Positions 39,665 to 47,130 of a stretch of DNA of 64,000 nt are shown piece after piece; position 1 is the stretch's first letter; each line of letters opens with the position of its first letter. Origin of the DNA: Pseudonocardia phyllosphaerae. Lineage in GTDB: Bacteria > Actinomycetota > Actinomycetes > Mycobacteriales > Pseudonocardiaceae. The position numbers and the translations under genes were made by a program. A model generated the notes under the pieces. The model was not told where the DNA came from and ran no database searches. It worked only from the letters and a program-made list of their open reading frames with translations. The DNA lies in the NCBI RefSeq assembly GCF_046546475.1, contig NZ_JBKGXS010000002.1, positions 186,001 through 250,000 of the forward strand, given 5' to 3'.

Positions 39665-40866
39665 CCAGGGACGTCCCGGGCGCCCCGCTCGACCTCGGCT
39701 ATCTGGGGTTCGAGCGGGGCGCCCACCTCCTGCTCCAGCGCGAGCTCAACGCCCTCGCCGTCGGCGAGCGGGTCACTGTCACCGGCGGCGACCCGGCGCT
39801 GGGGGTGCACCTGCGGGCGTGGGCGCGGGCGAAGGGGCACGGCTTCGCCGTCGTCCCGGACCGGGCCGCGACGTGGGAGATCGCCCGCGGCGCCGCCGAG
39901 CTGCAGCGGTGGGCGGGCGCGGAGCGGGCCGGCGGGCCGGGGGTGGACGGCATCGTCGCCCGTCCCCCGGCGCACTGGGGGCTCGCCGCCCGCGGCGCGC
40001 TCGTCGAGGCCGGCGGGCCGAGCACCCGTTTCGACATCGACGACCGCGACGTCGTCTGGGCCGACCTCGCGCCGCGGCTCTACGCGCACGCCGCCGCGGC
40101 GCAGTGGGACCCGGCGACGGCGATCGACTGGGCGGCGCCGTCGGACGTGCCCGACGACGTCGAGCAGGCCGTCGTGCAGGTCATGACCTACCTGGTGGAG
40201 AACGAGCAGGCCGCGCTGGTCGTCCCGGCCGGGCTGCTCGCGCGGGTGCATCCGCACTTCCGCGAGGTGCAGCAGCTGCTGGCGGTGCAGGCCGCCGACG
40301 AGGCCCGGCACATGGAGGTTTTCACCCGGCGCGCGCTGATGCACGGCGGGGAGATGGGCACCTCGTCGGCGGGTGGCCGGTCGTCGCTGGCGACGCTGCT
40401 CGCCGAGCCGGACTTCTCGCTGGCGTCGTTCCTGCTGTCGGTGCTGGGCGAGGGCAGCTTCCTGTCGCTGCTGTCGTTCCTGGAGCGTCACGCCCCGGAC
40501 CCGGTGACCGCGCAGATCACCCGCATGGCGCGGGTCGACGAGGCCCGCCACGTCGCGTTCGGCGTCGCGCACCTGGAGCACCAGAGCACTCTCGACAAGA
40601 CGCTGCCGGGCAAGCTGCGTACCGCCATCGAACGCCGGCACGACGCGTTGCAGGACACCGCCGGGCTCAACGCCGACGTCTTCGACTCGCTGGTGATCCT
40701 GGCCGCGGGCGCGTGGACGCCGGAGGCGATCGAGCGCGGGCACGCCGCGGTGCAGGAGCTGCACCACGCGATGGACGACGGCCGGCGCCAGCGGCTCTCG
40801 CGGCTGGGCTTCCCGCCCGACGAGGCGGCGGAGCTGTCGGCACTGCACACCCGCAACTTCATGTGA
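39661..40866 (+). CDS. TusA-like domain fused to a ferritin-like diiron domain
   Basis: A 401-residue protein. Residues about 10-65 follow the TusA sulfur-carrier pattern (LNALAVGERVTVTGGDPALG and a Gly-His end) but lack the CPxP cysteine. From about residue 165 a helical ferritin-like domain has candidate diiron ligands E180/E182, E214-x-x-H217 (DEARH), E264 and E294-x-x-H297 (DEARH). Two EXXH motifs on separate helices are typical of diiron oxygenases/oxidases. GTG 39661 overlaps the binding-protein stop. With the atypical ACAD it suggests an oxidative pathway acting on a small ligand (inference). Confidence 0.82.
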   Translation: MTRDVPGAPLDLGYLGFERGAHLLLQRELNALAVGERVTVTGGDPALGVHLRAWARAKGHGFAVVPDRAATWEIARGAAELQRWAGAERAGGPGVDGIVARPPAHWGLAARGALVEAGGPSTRFDIDDRDVVWADLAPRLYAHAAAAQWDPATAIDWAAPSDVPDDVEQAVVQVMTYLVENEQAALVVPAGLLARVHPHFREVQQLLAVQAADEARHMEVFTRRALMHGGEMGTSSAGGRSSLATLLAEPDFSLASFLLSVLGEGSFLSLLSFLERHAPDPVTAQITRMARVDEARHVAFGVAHLEHQSTLDKTLPGKLRTAIERRHDALQDTAGLNADVFDSLVILAAGAWTPEAIERGHAAVQELHHAMDDGRRQRLSRLGFPPDEAAELSALHTRNFM

Positions 40867-40951
40867 GCGTGGGCGGTCCGACCCTGGCACCGCCGCACGC
40901 CGGCCCCTCCGTCATGATCGGGGCGTACCAGCCGTCGTCCAGGGAAAGGTC

Positions 40952-41815
40952 GTGCCGAACGTGCCGACGAGTGAGTGGCCGGGTGTCGTCGTCCTGCTCG
41001 ACGGGGGCCTGCGGTCCCCCGAGGACCCGCTGCTGCTCGTCGACGACAACGGCGTCGTCCGCGGGGACGGGATCTTCGAGACCCTCGTCGTCCGCGACGG
41101 CGATCCGGTCGGCTTCCGCGCGCACCTCGACCGCATGCGCCGCTCCGCCGCCTACGCCGATCTCGACCTTCCCGACGAGCAGCAGTGGCGCGACGCGGTC
41201 GCCACGGCGCTCGCCGAGACCCCGCCCGGGTACGACGAGCTGATGCTGCGGCTGATCTGCACCCGCGGCCCGGCCGGTGGCCGCCCGACCGCGTTCGTAC
41301 GGACCAACCCGCTCGCGGCGTCGACGCTGGTCCAGCGCCGCGACGGCGTCTCGGTCGTGCTGCTCGACCGCGGGATCGACGCCGGCCGGGTGGCCGCGTC
41401 GCCGTGGCTGCTCGGGGCGGCGAAGACTCTGTCCTACGCGGTCGCGATGGCCGCGCTGCGCGAGGCGGAGCGCCGCGGCGCCGACGACGTCATCTACACC
41501 GACGGCGACGGCCGGCTGCTGGAGGCGCCGACCGCGTCGGTCGTCGTGGTCGGACCGGGCAACCGCATGCGCACCCCGGCCGCCGAGGGCGCGATCCTGC
41601 CGAGCACCACCCAGCACGCCCTGTTCGACGCCGCCGCGGCCGCCGGGTGGGAGACCTCGACCGAGCCGCTGTACGCCCAGGACCTGTTCGACGCCGACGC
41701 CGTCTGGCTGGTGTCGTCGGTGCGGATCGCCGTCGCGGTGACCGAGGTCGACGGCACGGTGATCAAGCAGAGCGTGCCGGTGGAGACGGCGCAGGAGATG
41801 CTGGGGCTCAGCTGA
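40952..41815 (+). CDS. pabC: 4-amino-4-deoxychorismate lyase, class IV PLP enzyme
   Basis: A 287-residue fold-type IV aminotransferase relative. The N-terminal GVVRGDGIFETLVVRDG is the family's opening; the PLP Lys is K158 in LLGAAKTLSYAVAMAALREA, and EAPTASVVVV with ILPSTTQHAL forms the cofactor phosphate region. It would release pyruvate from aminodeoxychorismate to give p-aminobenzoate for folate. Branched-chain or D-amino acid aminotransferase is the main alternative. GTG 40952 has GGAAAGG upstream. It lies 85 bases after the diiron gene, so membership of that operon is uncertain. Confidence 0.88.
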   Translation: MPNVPTSEWPGVVVLLDGGLRSPEDPLLLVDDNGVVRGDGIFETLVVRDGDPVGFRAHLDRMRRSAAYADLDLPDEQQWRDAVATALAETPPGYDELMLRLICTRGPAGGRPTAFVRTNPLAASTLVQRRDGVSVVLLDRGIDAGRVAASPWLLGAAKTLSYAVAMAALREAERRGADDVIYTDGDGRLLEAPTASVVVVGPGNRMRTPAAEGAILPSTTQHALFDAAAAAGWETSTEPLYAQDLFDADAVWLVSSVRIAVAVTEVDGTVIKQSVPVETAQEMLGLS

Positions 41816-41863
41816 CGGCCACCGGCCGCTCGGTCCGCCTCGGCGGCCGCGGCGGTGCGCCGC

Positions 41864-42253
41864 TCACATGCGTCTTTTCCACCAAGGGAGCTCGGTGGGA
41901 ACGTCCGGGTTGTTCACGGTCTTCGCGATGAACAGGGCGTCCCATCGTGCGACCTGCCGGCGCAGCGCCGCCCGATGGCGACGCGAGAGGGCGCTCATCG
42001 CCGCTTCGAGCGTGTCGCGCGGGATCGAGCCCACGAATACCCAGTCGAGGCGGTCGTCCTGCAACGCGCGCCGCGGCTGTTGAGCGACGCGCTTCCACCA
42101 GCGCAGCTCCAACCGGACGCTCGCGGAGGAAAGCCGCGGCCGGTCGAGACGGTCGAGCGCACGACTCGTCGCGAGCGGAACTCCGTGGATCGGCGTGGGG
42201 TGCTTCTGCCTCTGGTTACGAGCCCTGACCTGGGCCGGACGCCTACGTGGCAC
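41864..42253 (-). CDS. Hypothetical basic protein
   Basis: A 129-residue Arg-rich protein with conserved-looking Trp motifs: RLELRWWKRVAQQPRRALQD, then LDWVFVGSIPRDTLEAAMSA and the C-terminal VNNPDVPTELPWWKRRM. Third-position GC is lower than in neighbouring genes, which fits transferred DNA. The first 25 residues may be untranslated; a GTG about 24 codons in is an alternative. I recognise no family and see no membrane segment. Confidence 0.5.
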   Translation of the reverse strand: MPRRRPAQVRARNQRQKHPTPIHGVPLATSRALDRLDRPRLSSASVRLELRWWKRVAQQPRRALQDDRLDWVFVGSIPRDTLEAAMSALSRRHRAALRRQVARWDALFIAKTVNNPDVPTELPWWKRRM

Positions 42254-42378
42254 GGTCCTTTCGGTGGTGTGTCATGCCGCCAGCGTGCCAGGGACGACCC
42301 GATCGGCGGAACCCGTCGGCTCCGATACCGGTTGGACGCCGACGTGCACTCGCCGGACGCCGCCGTGATCATGGGCAG

Positions 42379-43227
42379 GTGGAGTCCCGCCTGACCGATC
42401 CGGAGGGTTTCCTCGCCGCTCCCGCATCGGGACGCCCCACTGCGGCGGTCCTCGTGCTCTCCGGGTCCAGCGGCACGATCGAGACCGAGCGGGTCCGCCT
42501 GCTGGCCGGTCGGGGCGCCGCTGCGCTGTCGATCCGCTGGTTCGGCGGGCCGGGTCAGGCTCCCGGCATCTGCGAGATCCCCCTCGAGACGTTCGGTCCG
42601 GCACTCGACCGGCTCGCCGGTCTCGCCGACCATCTCGGCGTCGTCGGGATCTCGAAGGGAGCCGAAGCGGCGCTGCTGCTGGCCGCGCGCGACGACCGGA
42701 TCAGGGCAGTCGCCGCCTTCTCCCCCACCGCCGTGGCGTGGGGCAACGTCGGTCCCGGTCACGACGGTTCCGTCCGCCCGGTGCGTTCCAGCTGGACCGA
42801 CGCCGGACAGCCGGTCCCCTTCGTTCCCTACGACGGCACCTGGCGCCCGCCCGACGACGACGGCCCACCGGCCTTCCGGGGCCTCTACGAGCAGAGCCTC
42901 GACACCTACGCCGGTCTCGTCCCGGCCGCGACCATCCCGGTCGAGACGATCACCGCCCGCGTCCTCGTCACCGGTGGTGGCGACGACCGCGTCTGGCCGT
43001 CCGACGTGTTCGCCGCGCAGATCGCCGAACGCCGCGCAGCGAACGGCCGGGAGACGACGGTGGTCGTCCACCGCGACGCGGGGCACCGGATCCTGCTGCC
43101 CGGGGAGCCGGTCCCGGAACCGCACGGCATGACGATGGCCCGCGGCGGCGAACCCGGCACCGATGCATCGATCGGCCGGGACGCCTGGCCGCACCTGGTG
43201 GACATGTTCCGCCTACGGGGGTCGTGA
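42379..43227 (+). CDS. Acyl-CoA thioesterase/BAAT C-terminal domain hydrolase
   Basis: A 282-residue alpha/beta hydrolase like the C-terminal domain of bile acid-CoA:amino acid acyltransferases. The nucleophile elbow is VVGISKGAEAALLLAARDD, with Ser in GISKG. The acid and His regions lie in LVTGGGDDRVWPSD and HRDAGHRILLPGEP. It lacks the N-terminal BAAT domain. GTG 42379 is the chosen start. It lies alone at the left edge of the accessory stretch. Substrate unknown. Confidence 0.85.
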   Translation: MESRLTDPEGFLAAPASGRPTAAVLVLSGSSGTIETERVRLLAGRGAAALSIRWFGGPGQAPGICEIPLETFGPALDRLAGLADHLGVVGISKGAEAALLLAARDDRIRAVAAFSPTAVAWGNVGPGHDGSVRPVRSSWTDAGQPVPFVPYDGTWRPPDDDGPPAFRGLYEQSLDTYAGLVPAATIPVETITARVLVTGGGDDRVWPSDVFAAQIAERRAANGRETTVVVHRDAGHRILLPGEPVPEPHGMTMARGGEPGTDASIGRDAWPHLVDMFRLRGS

Positions 43228-43272
43228 CCACCGTCGGCGGCCCGGCCGTCCGCCCGATAGGCGTACTCACAT

Positions 43273-43293
43273 GCGTACGCGTTCGGGTACGCT
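43273..43293 (+). promoter_or_regulatory. Antitoxin operator and leaderless promoter
   Basis: GCGTAC (43273-43278) and GTACGC (43287-43292) form an inverted repeat with an 8-base spacer. TACGCT (43288-43293) lies 6 bases before ATG 43300. A further GCGTAC at 43261 could be a third half-site. Confidence 0.6.
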
Positions 43294-43299
43294 CCAGAT

Positions 43300-43623
43300 A
43301 TGCGGGCACCCGAGGTGTTGTCGTTTCGTGAGTTCCGTGCAGGCTTGGCGGCTGTGTTGAGGCGGGTGCAGGATCCGGATGCGGACCCGGTGTTCGTCGG
43401 CGCGCACCGCAAGCCCGAGGCGGTGGTGCTGTCCGTGGCCCGCTACGAGCAACTGCTCGGGGCTGCGCAGCAACGCGCTGACGTCGACGAGGCGCTCGCC
43501 TCGGTCCGCGCCGAGGGCCTCGAGCCCAGCGCAGCAGGTCTCGCGTTGCTCGACGGAGTCGCCGACGGCTCGCTGAGCACGGCCGAGGCTCGTGAGCGTG
43601 TCCTGGCCCGCTGTCGCCGTTGA
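43300..43623 (+). CDS. Phd/YefM-like antitoxin, orphan
   Basis: A 107-residue protein with an N-terminal Phd/YefM-type DNA-binding region (VLSFREFRAGLAAVLRRVQD and AVVLSVARYEQLLG). The C-terminal EGLEPSAAGLALLDGVADGS plus LSTAEARERVLARC resembles the VbhA-type antitoxin helix that blocks Fic toxins. A palindromic operator overlaps its promoter, as expected for autoregulation. The toxin that should follow is absent: a convergent MFS gene ends 33 bases after the antitoxin stop. A TTG-started frame overlapping the stop runs only about 12 plausible codons, perhaps a toxin stub. Confidence 0.82.
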   Translation: MRAPEVLSFREFRAGLAAVLRRVQDPDADPVFVGAHRKPEAVVLSVARYEQLLGAAQQRADVDEALASVRAEGLEPSAAGLALLDGVADGSLSTAEARERVLARCRR

Positions 43624-43655
43624 CCGGCCCGGGCCCTTACTTGGAGCTCGCCCCC

Positions 43656-45059
43656 TTACGGGCGGCGTGGGCTGCGGGGAAGGACAAGTGCGGCGATGAG
43701 CGTCGCGACGGCGGCGAGCGCGCCGGTGGCGAGCGCGACCGGGAGGGCTCGGTCGTAGCCGTTCGTGGTGGCGGAGGCGAGGAAGGTTCCGCCGATGGCG
43801 GCGACGCCGAGGCTTTGCCCGATCCGTTGGACCGTGTTGATCGCGCCTCCTGCGCCGCCGGCGAGGGCGGGAGGGATGTCGCGGAGTCCGAACGCGACGT
43901 TGGGCGGCACGATGAGTCCGTGGCCGAGTCCGACGATCACGAGGGCAGCGGCGAGGGCTACCGGACCGGTGTTCGTGCTGGTGACGGCGATGGCGGTGCC
44001 CAGTCCGACGATCACGAGAATTGCGCCGACCGCGATGGTACGGGTGCCGAGTCGCCGGGTGATGCGGTCGGACTGGAGCGAGACGACCATCGACGCAATC
44101 GCGAAGGGGGTCAGGCAGAGACCTGCGGCCAAGGGTGTGAGGTGGCTGCCTGCCTGGAGGGAGGTAGCGGCGACGAACAGCATTCCTTGGAAGGCCGCGA
44201 AGTAGCAGAGCCCGACGAGCAGCGCTGCGGTGAAGCCGCGATGGCGCAGCAACGTGAGGCGAAGCAGGGGTTCCTGGCGGTGCACCTGCCGGGTGTGCTG
44301 TCGCCACGCGAACAGCGCGAGTGCAGGGCCGGATGCGATGGCAGCGGTGATGCTCGCGGCGGACCACCCGTCGTGCTGGCTCAGCGTGAGCGGGACGAGC
44401 AGCAGGACCAGCGCGAGCGCGAGGAGCGCGGTCCCGAGGGCATCGATCGTGCCCGGTCGCTTCGGGGAGGCGGGCAGGACACGCCATCCGATCACGAGCG
44501 CGGCCAGGCCCAGGACGACCAGCACCCCGAACACGGACCGCCACGCCAGGCCCGCCGGATCCCAGGCCAGCAACAGACCTCCCGCGAGCGGGCCGACCGC
44601 GGCCCCCAGGCCGGTCGCGACACCGTAGAGGCCGAATGCGCGCCCGCGCTCCTCCGGAGCGAACAGGGCAGGGATGCTGCCCAGCACCTGCGGGACCGTC
44701 AGCCCGGCCGCGCACCCCTGGATCGCGGCCCCGGCGATCATCACCCACCCTTGCGGCGCTGTCGCGGCGATCAGACCGCCCAGGCAGAACCCGGCCAGCC
44801 CCACCAGGAACACTCGTTTCCGGCCCGCCAGATCACCCCACCTACCGCCCGGGATCAGCACCACGCCGTAGCAGAGCGCGTACGCCCCGAGCACCCAGAC
44901 GGTCGCCGTATCGGACAGCTCGAGCCCTGCCCTGATGCTCGGGATCGCCACCGTGACGATCGTGGATGCCAGCACTGCCAGGAAGTTCGCAACCAGCAGG
45001 ACCGTCAGCGCTACCCACCTGGTACGCACCCGCAGAACGTCACAGTTCTCTGTCTTCAT
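43656..45059 (-). CDS. MFS drug exporter, DHA2/EmrB-QacA type
   Basis: A 467-residue membrane transporter with about 14 helices. The first helix region RWVALTVLLVANFLAVLAST, motif A-like GRWGDLAGRKRVFLVG, and the helix 5 motif AAVGPLAGGLLL are the family marks. It exports lipophilic drugs or cations by proton antiport. A MarR repressor gene is divergent, and the shared region carries three inverted repeats, one over this gene's ATG. This is a typical substrate-inducible efflux pair. Start at ATG 45059. Confidence 0.92.
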   Translation of the reverse strand: MKTENCDVLRVRTRWVALTVLLVANFLAVLASTIVTVAIPSIRAGLELSDTATVWVLGAYALCYGVVLIPGGRWGDLAGRKRVFLVGLAGFCLGGLIAATAPQGWVMIAGAAIQGCAAGLTVPQVLGSIPALFAPEERGRAFGLYGVATGLGAAVGPLAGGLLLAWDPAGLAWRSVFGVLVVLGLAALVIGWRVLPASPKRPGTIDALGTALLALALVLLLVPLTLSQHDGWSAASITAAIASGPALALFAWRQHTRQVHRQEPLLRLTLLRHRGFTAALLVGLCYFAAFQGMLFVAATSLQAGSHLTPLAAGLCLTPFAIASMVVSLQSDRITRRLGTRTIAVGAILVIVGLGTAIAVTSTNTGPVALAAALVIVGLGHGLIVPPNVAFGLRDIPPALAGGAGGAINTVQRIGQSLGVAAIGGTFLASATTNGYDRALPVALATGALAAVATLIAALVLPRSPRRP

Positions 45060-45096
45060 GACAGAGACTCTGCGACATGTCGCAGTTGACTGTCAA
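45048..45096. promoter_or_regulatory. MarR control region with three inverted repeats
   Basis: CTCTGTC-TTCAT-GACAGAG (45048-45066), the perfect palindrome TGCGACATGTCGCA (45071-45084) and TTGAC-T-GTCAA (45086-45096) lie in 49 bases between the divergent starts. The first covers the MFS start codon and the second the first MarR ATG. Confidence 0.65.
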
Positions 45097-45538
45097 GATG
45101 GGTCAGGGGAAGATCGACAGCGTGAGCGACTCCTTCTCCCGAGTGCTGTGGCGCGCCGAGAACCTCGCCGACCAGTTCATCGACGCGTCCCTCAGCCCCC
45201 TCGGTCTCTCCAGCTCGCTCCTGGGAACACTGCGGATGATCATCGAAGAACCGGGAGTCTCCACCGCCGAGCTGGCCCGTCGCGCCAACGTTCGCCCGCA
45301 GAGCATCGCCTACGCGACCGGCAGGCTGGAGCACGCCGGATACATCGAACGGCACCCGCATCCCGTCCACGGAAAGATCGTCGGCATCCACCCGACCCCA
45401 CGGGCAGAGGCTGCGCTCGGCGACGGCGAGACCGCACTCGCTGCCGCGGAAGAGCGGCTCCTCGACGGCATCGCCGGACGCGATCGCGACACGCTCGTCG
45501 CGCTTCTCGAACGCGTCATCGCCAACGCGCAGGGGTAG
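45077..45538 (+). CDS. MarR family regulator
   Basis: A winged-helix regulator of up to 153 residues. The recognition helix region is VSTAELARRANVRPQSIAYA with wing YIERHPHPVHGKIVGIHPTP, and dimer helices are at both ends. ATG 45077 lies inside a perfect palindrome, so translation may start at ATG 45098 or GTG 45122 (SDSFSRVLWRAE). It most likely represses the divergent exporter and itself. Confidence 0.88.
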   Translation: MSQLTVKMGQGKIDSVSDSFSRVLWRAENLADQFIDASLSPLGLSSSLLGTLRMIIEEPGVSTAELARRANVRPQSIAYATGRLEHAGYIERHPHPVHGKIVGIHPTPRAEAALGDGETALAAAEERLLDGIAGRDRDTLVALLERVIANAQG

Positions 45539-45634
45539 TCGCTCAGGGGTGGGCGCACAGGGCTTTGGCCAGGTGCATTCGTGCCGCGCCTCAGCTGGAC
45601 CGACGGGACCGGCGCATGTCGGGAAGAGCGCGGA

Positions 45635-45661
45635 GCGGACGAGTCTGCATGTAAGCCGGAT
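45635..45661 (+). repeat. Left attachment-like site, copy of rnpB 3' end
   Basis: GCGGACGAG, 7 bases, GTAAGCCGGAT. The same two blocks with the same spacing form the 3' end of rnpB; 20 of 27 bases are identical and similarity continues a little upstream. Confidence 0.75.
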
Positions 45662-45718
45662 ACAGAGGTCATAGCAGGTCAGAGACCCGCTATACGCCGT
45701 GGGCCGTCTCCGGCTTAC
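45651..45718. repeat. Nested inverted repeats inside the left end
   Basis: GTAAGCCGGA (45651-45660) and TCCGGCTTAC (45709-45718) are perfect complements and enclose a second hairpin, 45671-45680 with 45684-45693 (nine of ten pairs, loop AGA). This may be a recombinase arm site or a terminator. Confidence 0.6.
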
Positions 45719-45766
45719 CTGTCACGGCCCGCTGAACACGGCGGCGATCGTGCGGCAAGTGCAGGC

Positions 45767-45913
45767 CTAGCTGGACGGCATCAGGTGGGTGTAGGTGCGC
45801 AGCGTGAACCCCGGGTCGTGGTGACCCAGGTATTCGGAGAGCGCACGGATGTTCACCCCCGCGTCGAAGAGGACGGATGCGTCGTAGTGCTGGAGTGCGT
45901 GCTTCCCGTCCTG
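45767..45913 (-). pseudogene. Tyrosine recombinase (phage integrase) C-terminal fragment
   Basis: Translating the minus strand gives DGKHALQHYDASVLFDAGVN, IRALSEYLGHHDPGFTLRTY and THLMPSS before the stop TAG at 45769-45767. This matches the last 48 residues of actinophage-type integrases. The box II His and the catalytic Tyr remain, but the Arg of HxLRH is Gln. Nothing upstream continues the domain, so most of the gene is gone. Confidence 0.85.
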
Positions 45914-46150
45914 ACGAGTGCAGCACCGACCGCGCCTACTCGCCTATGAGAGCTCCCCTCCTTGGTGGTGGTCGCGGCCGAGGCGTGGAAGATGGAGCCG
46001 GGCACGGTCCGCCGCACGGTGTAGTAGTACTCCTCGCGGTCGCCGTCCTGGCCTCCCAGCTCGTCGGTCCAGTCGCCGACGGCCAGGACTTGCGGATGGG
46101 TTCTGTCCCCCCGTCGTCGACGATGCGAACGCTCATCCGGGGAACCGAGG
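45914..46150. other. Non-coding stretch with an unidentified gene fragment
   Basis: Around 45960-46105 the minus strand reads VLAVGDWTDELGGQDGDREE and YYYTVRRTVPGSIFHASAAT in one frame without a start codon. It looks like the remains of a real protein, but I do not recognise it. Together with 45539-45766 there is no intact gene between MarR and LysR. Confidence 0.4.
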
Positions 46151-47041
46151 TCAGTGCGCCGACCTCTTGATCACGCTCGACAGCGGGAGTTCGTCGATCA
46201 GCGCCAAAGCGGCTAGTGAGGGGGGTTTGGCCCAGATCACTCGCTGCGTTCTTCGTGGGGCGTCCTCGACCTGCACGGCGAGAAGGCCGGTGCTGGCGGT
46301 CGAGGGGTCACGCGGCAGCATGCCGATACCGAGTCTGGCGGCTATCGCGGCGCGGAAGGCGTCGGTGTTGTCCACCTCCACGCAGACCCGGCGGGTCAGG
46401 CCGGCCTGGTCGAATGCGGCGTCGGACTCTGCTCGGGCATGGCTCTGGGCAGGAAAGTCTACGAACTCCTCACCGACCAGGTCTGCCAGTCGCACCCGGG
46501 CTCGGCCGGCCAGACGGTGTCCCGGCCACACCACGAGCTCCAGTCGGTCGCGGGCCAGCTCGTGATCGACGACGCCGCGCCTGGTGGCCCCGATCGGCGA
46601 GGCGATGAAGGCGATGTCGACCGAGCGTTCCAGCACGGCTTGATACATGTCCTCGCTACGACGCGCGATCACCTGGAGGTCGACCCCCGGATGCCGGTCA
46701 CGAAAGGCCCGCAGGGATGCGTTCAGGTCCAGCGCCGTGAGGTTGGGAATCGAGCCGACCAACAGCCGGCCGGTGAGTTCTCCAGAGGCGGCGAGCGCAG
46801 CCGATCGCGCGCGATCGACAGCCGCTAGCGCTTCACGTGCGTCCTGGAGGAAGGCGGCACCGGACGGGGTCAGGTCGACTCGCCGGTTGGTCCGAAGGAA
46901 CAGCCGCACGCCGAGCTCCCGTTCCAGGCCCGCGATCCGATGGCTGAGGGCCGACTGGACGACGTGGCACCGTTCGGCCGCACGGGTGAAGTTCCGAGTC
47001 TCGGCCACAGCGATCACGTACCTCAGCTGCTGCAGTTCCAC
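46151..47041 (-). CDS. LysR family regulator
   Basis: A 296-residue LTTR. The N-terminal helix-turn-helix ELQQLRYVIAVAETRNFTRA continues through RCHVVQSALSHRIAGLEREL; the effector domain begins GRLLVGSIPNLTALDLN and contains ELVVWPGHRLAGRARVRLAD. GTG 47041 starts it. The divergent MFS exporter shares a short promoter region with a dyad that fits the LysR T-N11-A site type. It probably activates the exporter in response to a small molecule. Confidence 0.93.
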   Translation of the reverse strand: MELQQLRYVIAVAETRNFTRAAERCHVVQSALSHRIAGLERELGVRLFLRTNRRVDLTPSGAAFLQDAREALAAVDRARSAALAASGELTGRLLVGSIPNLTALDLNASLRAFRDRHPGVDLQVIARRSEDMYQAVLERSVDIAFIASPIGATRRGVVDHELARDRLELVVWPGHRLAGRARVRLADLVGEEFVDFPAQSHARAESDAAFDQAGLTRRVCVEVDNTDAFRAAIAARLGIGMLPRDPSTASTGLLAVQVEDAPRRTQRVIWAKPPSLAALALIDELPLSSVIKRSAH

Positions 47042-47067
47042 ACTCGACCCTCCACGATCATGACGCA

Positions 47068-47092
47068 GATCGATTGTAGGCTGACAACGATC
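47068..47092. promoter_or_regulatory. Probable LysR operator
   Basis: GATCGATTGT (47068-47077) and ACAACGATC (47084-47092) are near-perfect inverted arms, one base apart in length, in the region between the LysR and MFS genes. Confidence 0.5.
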
Positions 47093-47130
47093 TGTTGGAC
47101 AGATTGTGGTCGCCCACCGAGCCTGGATGC

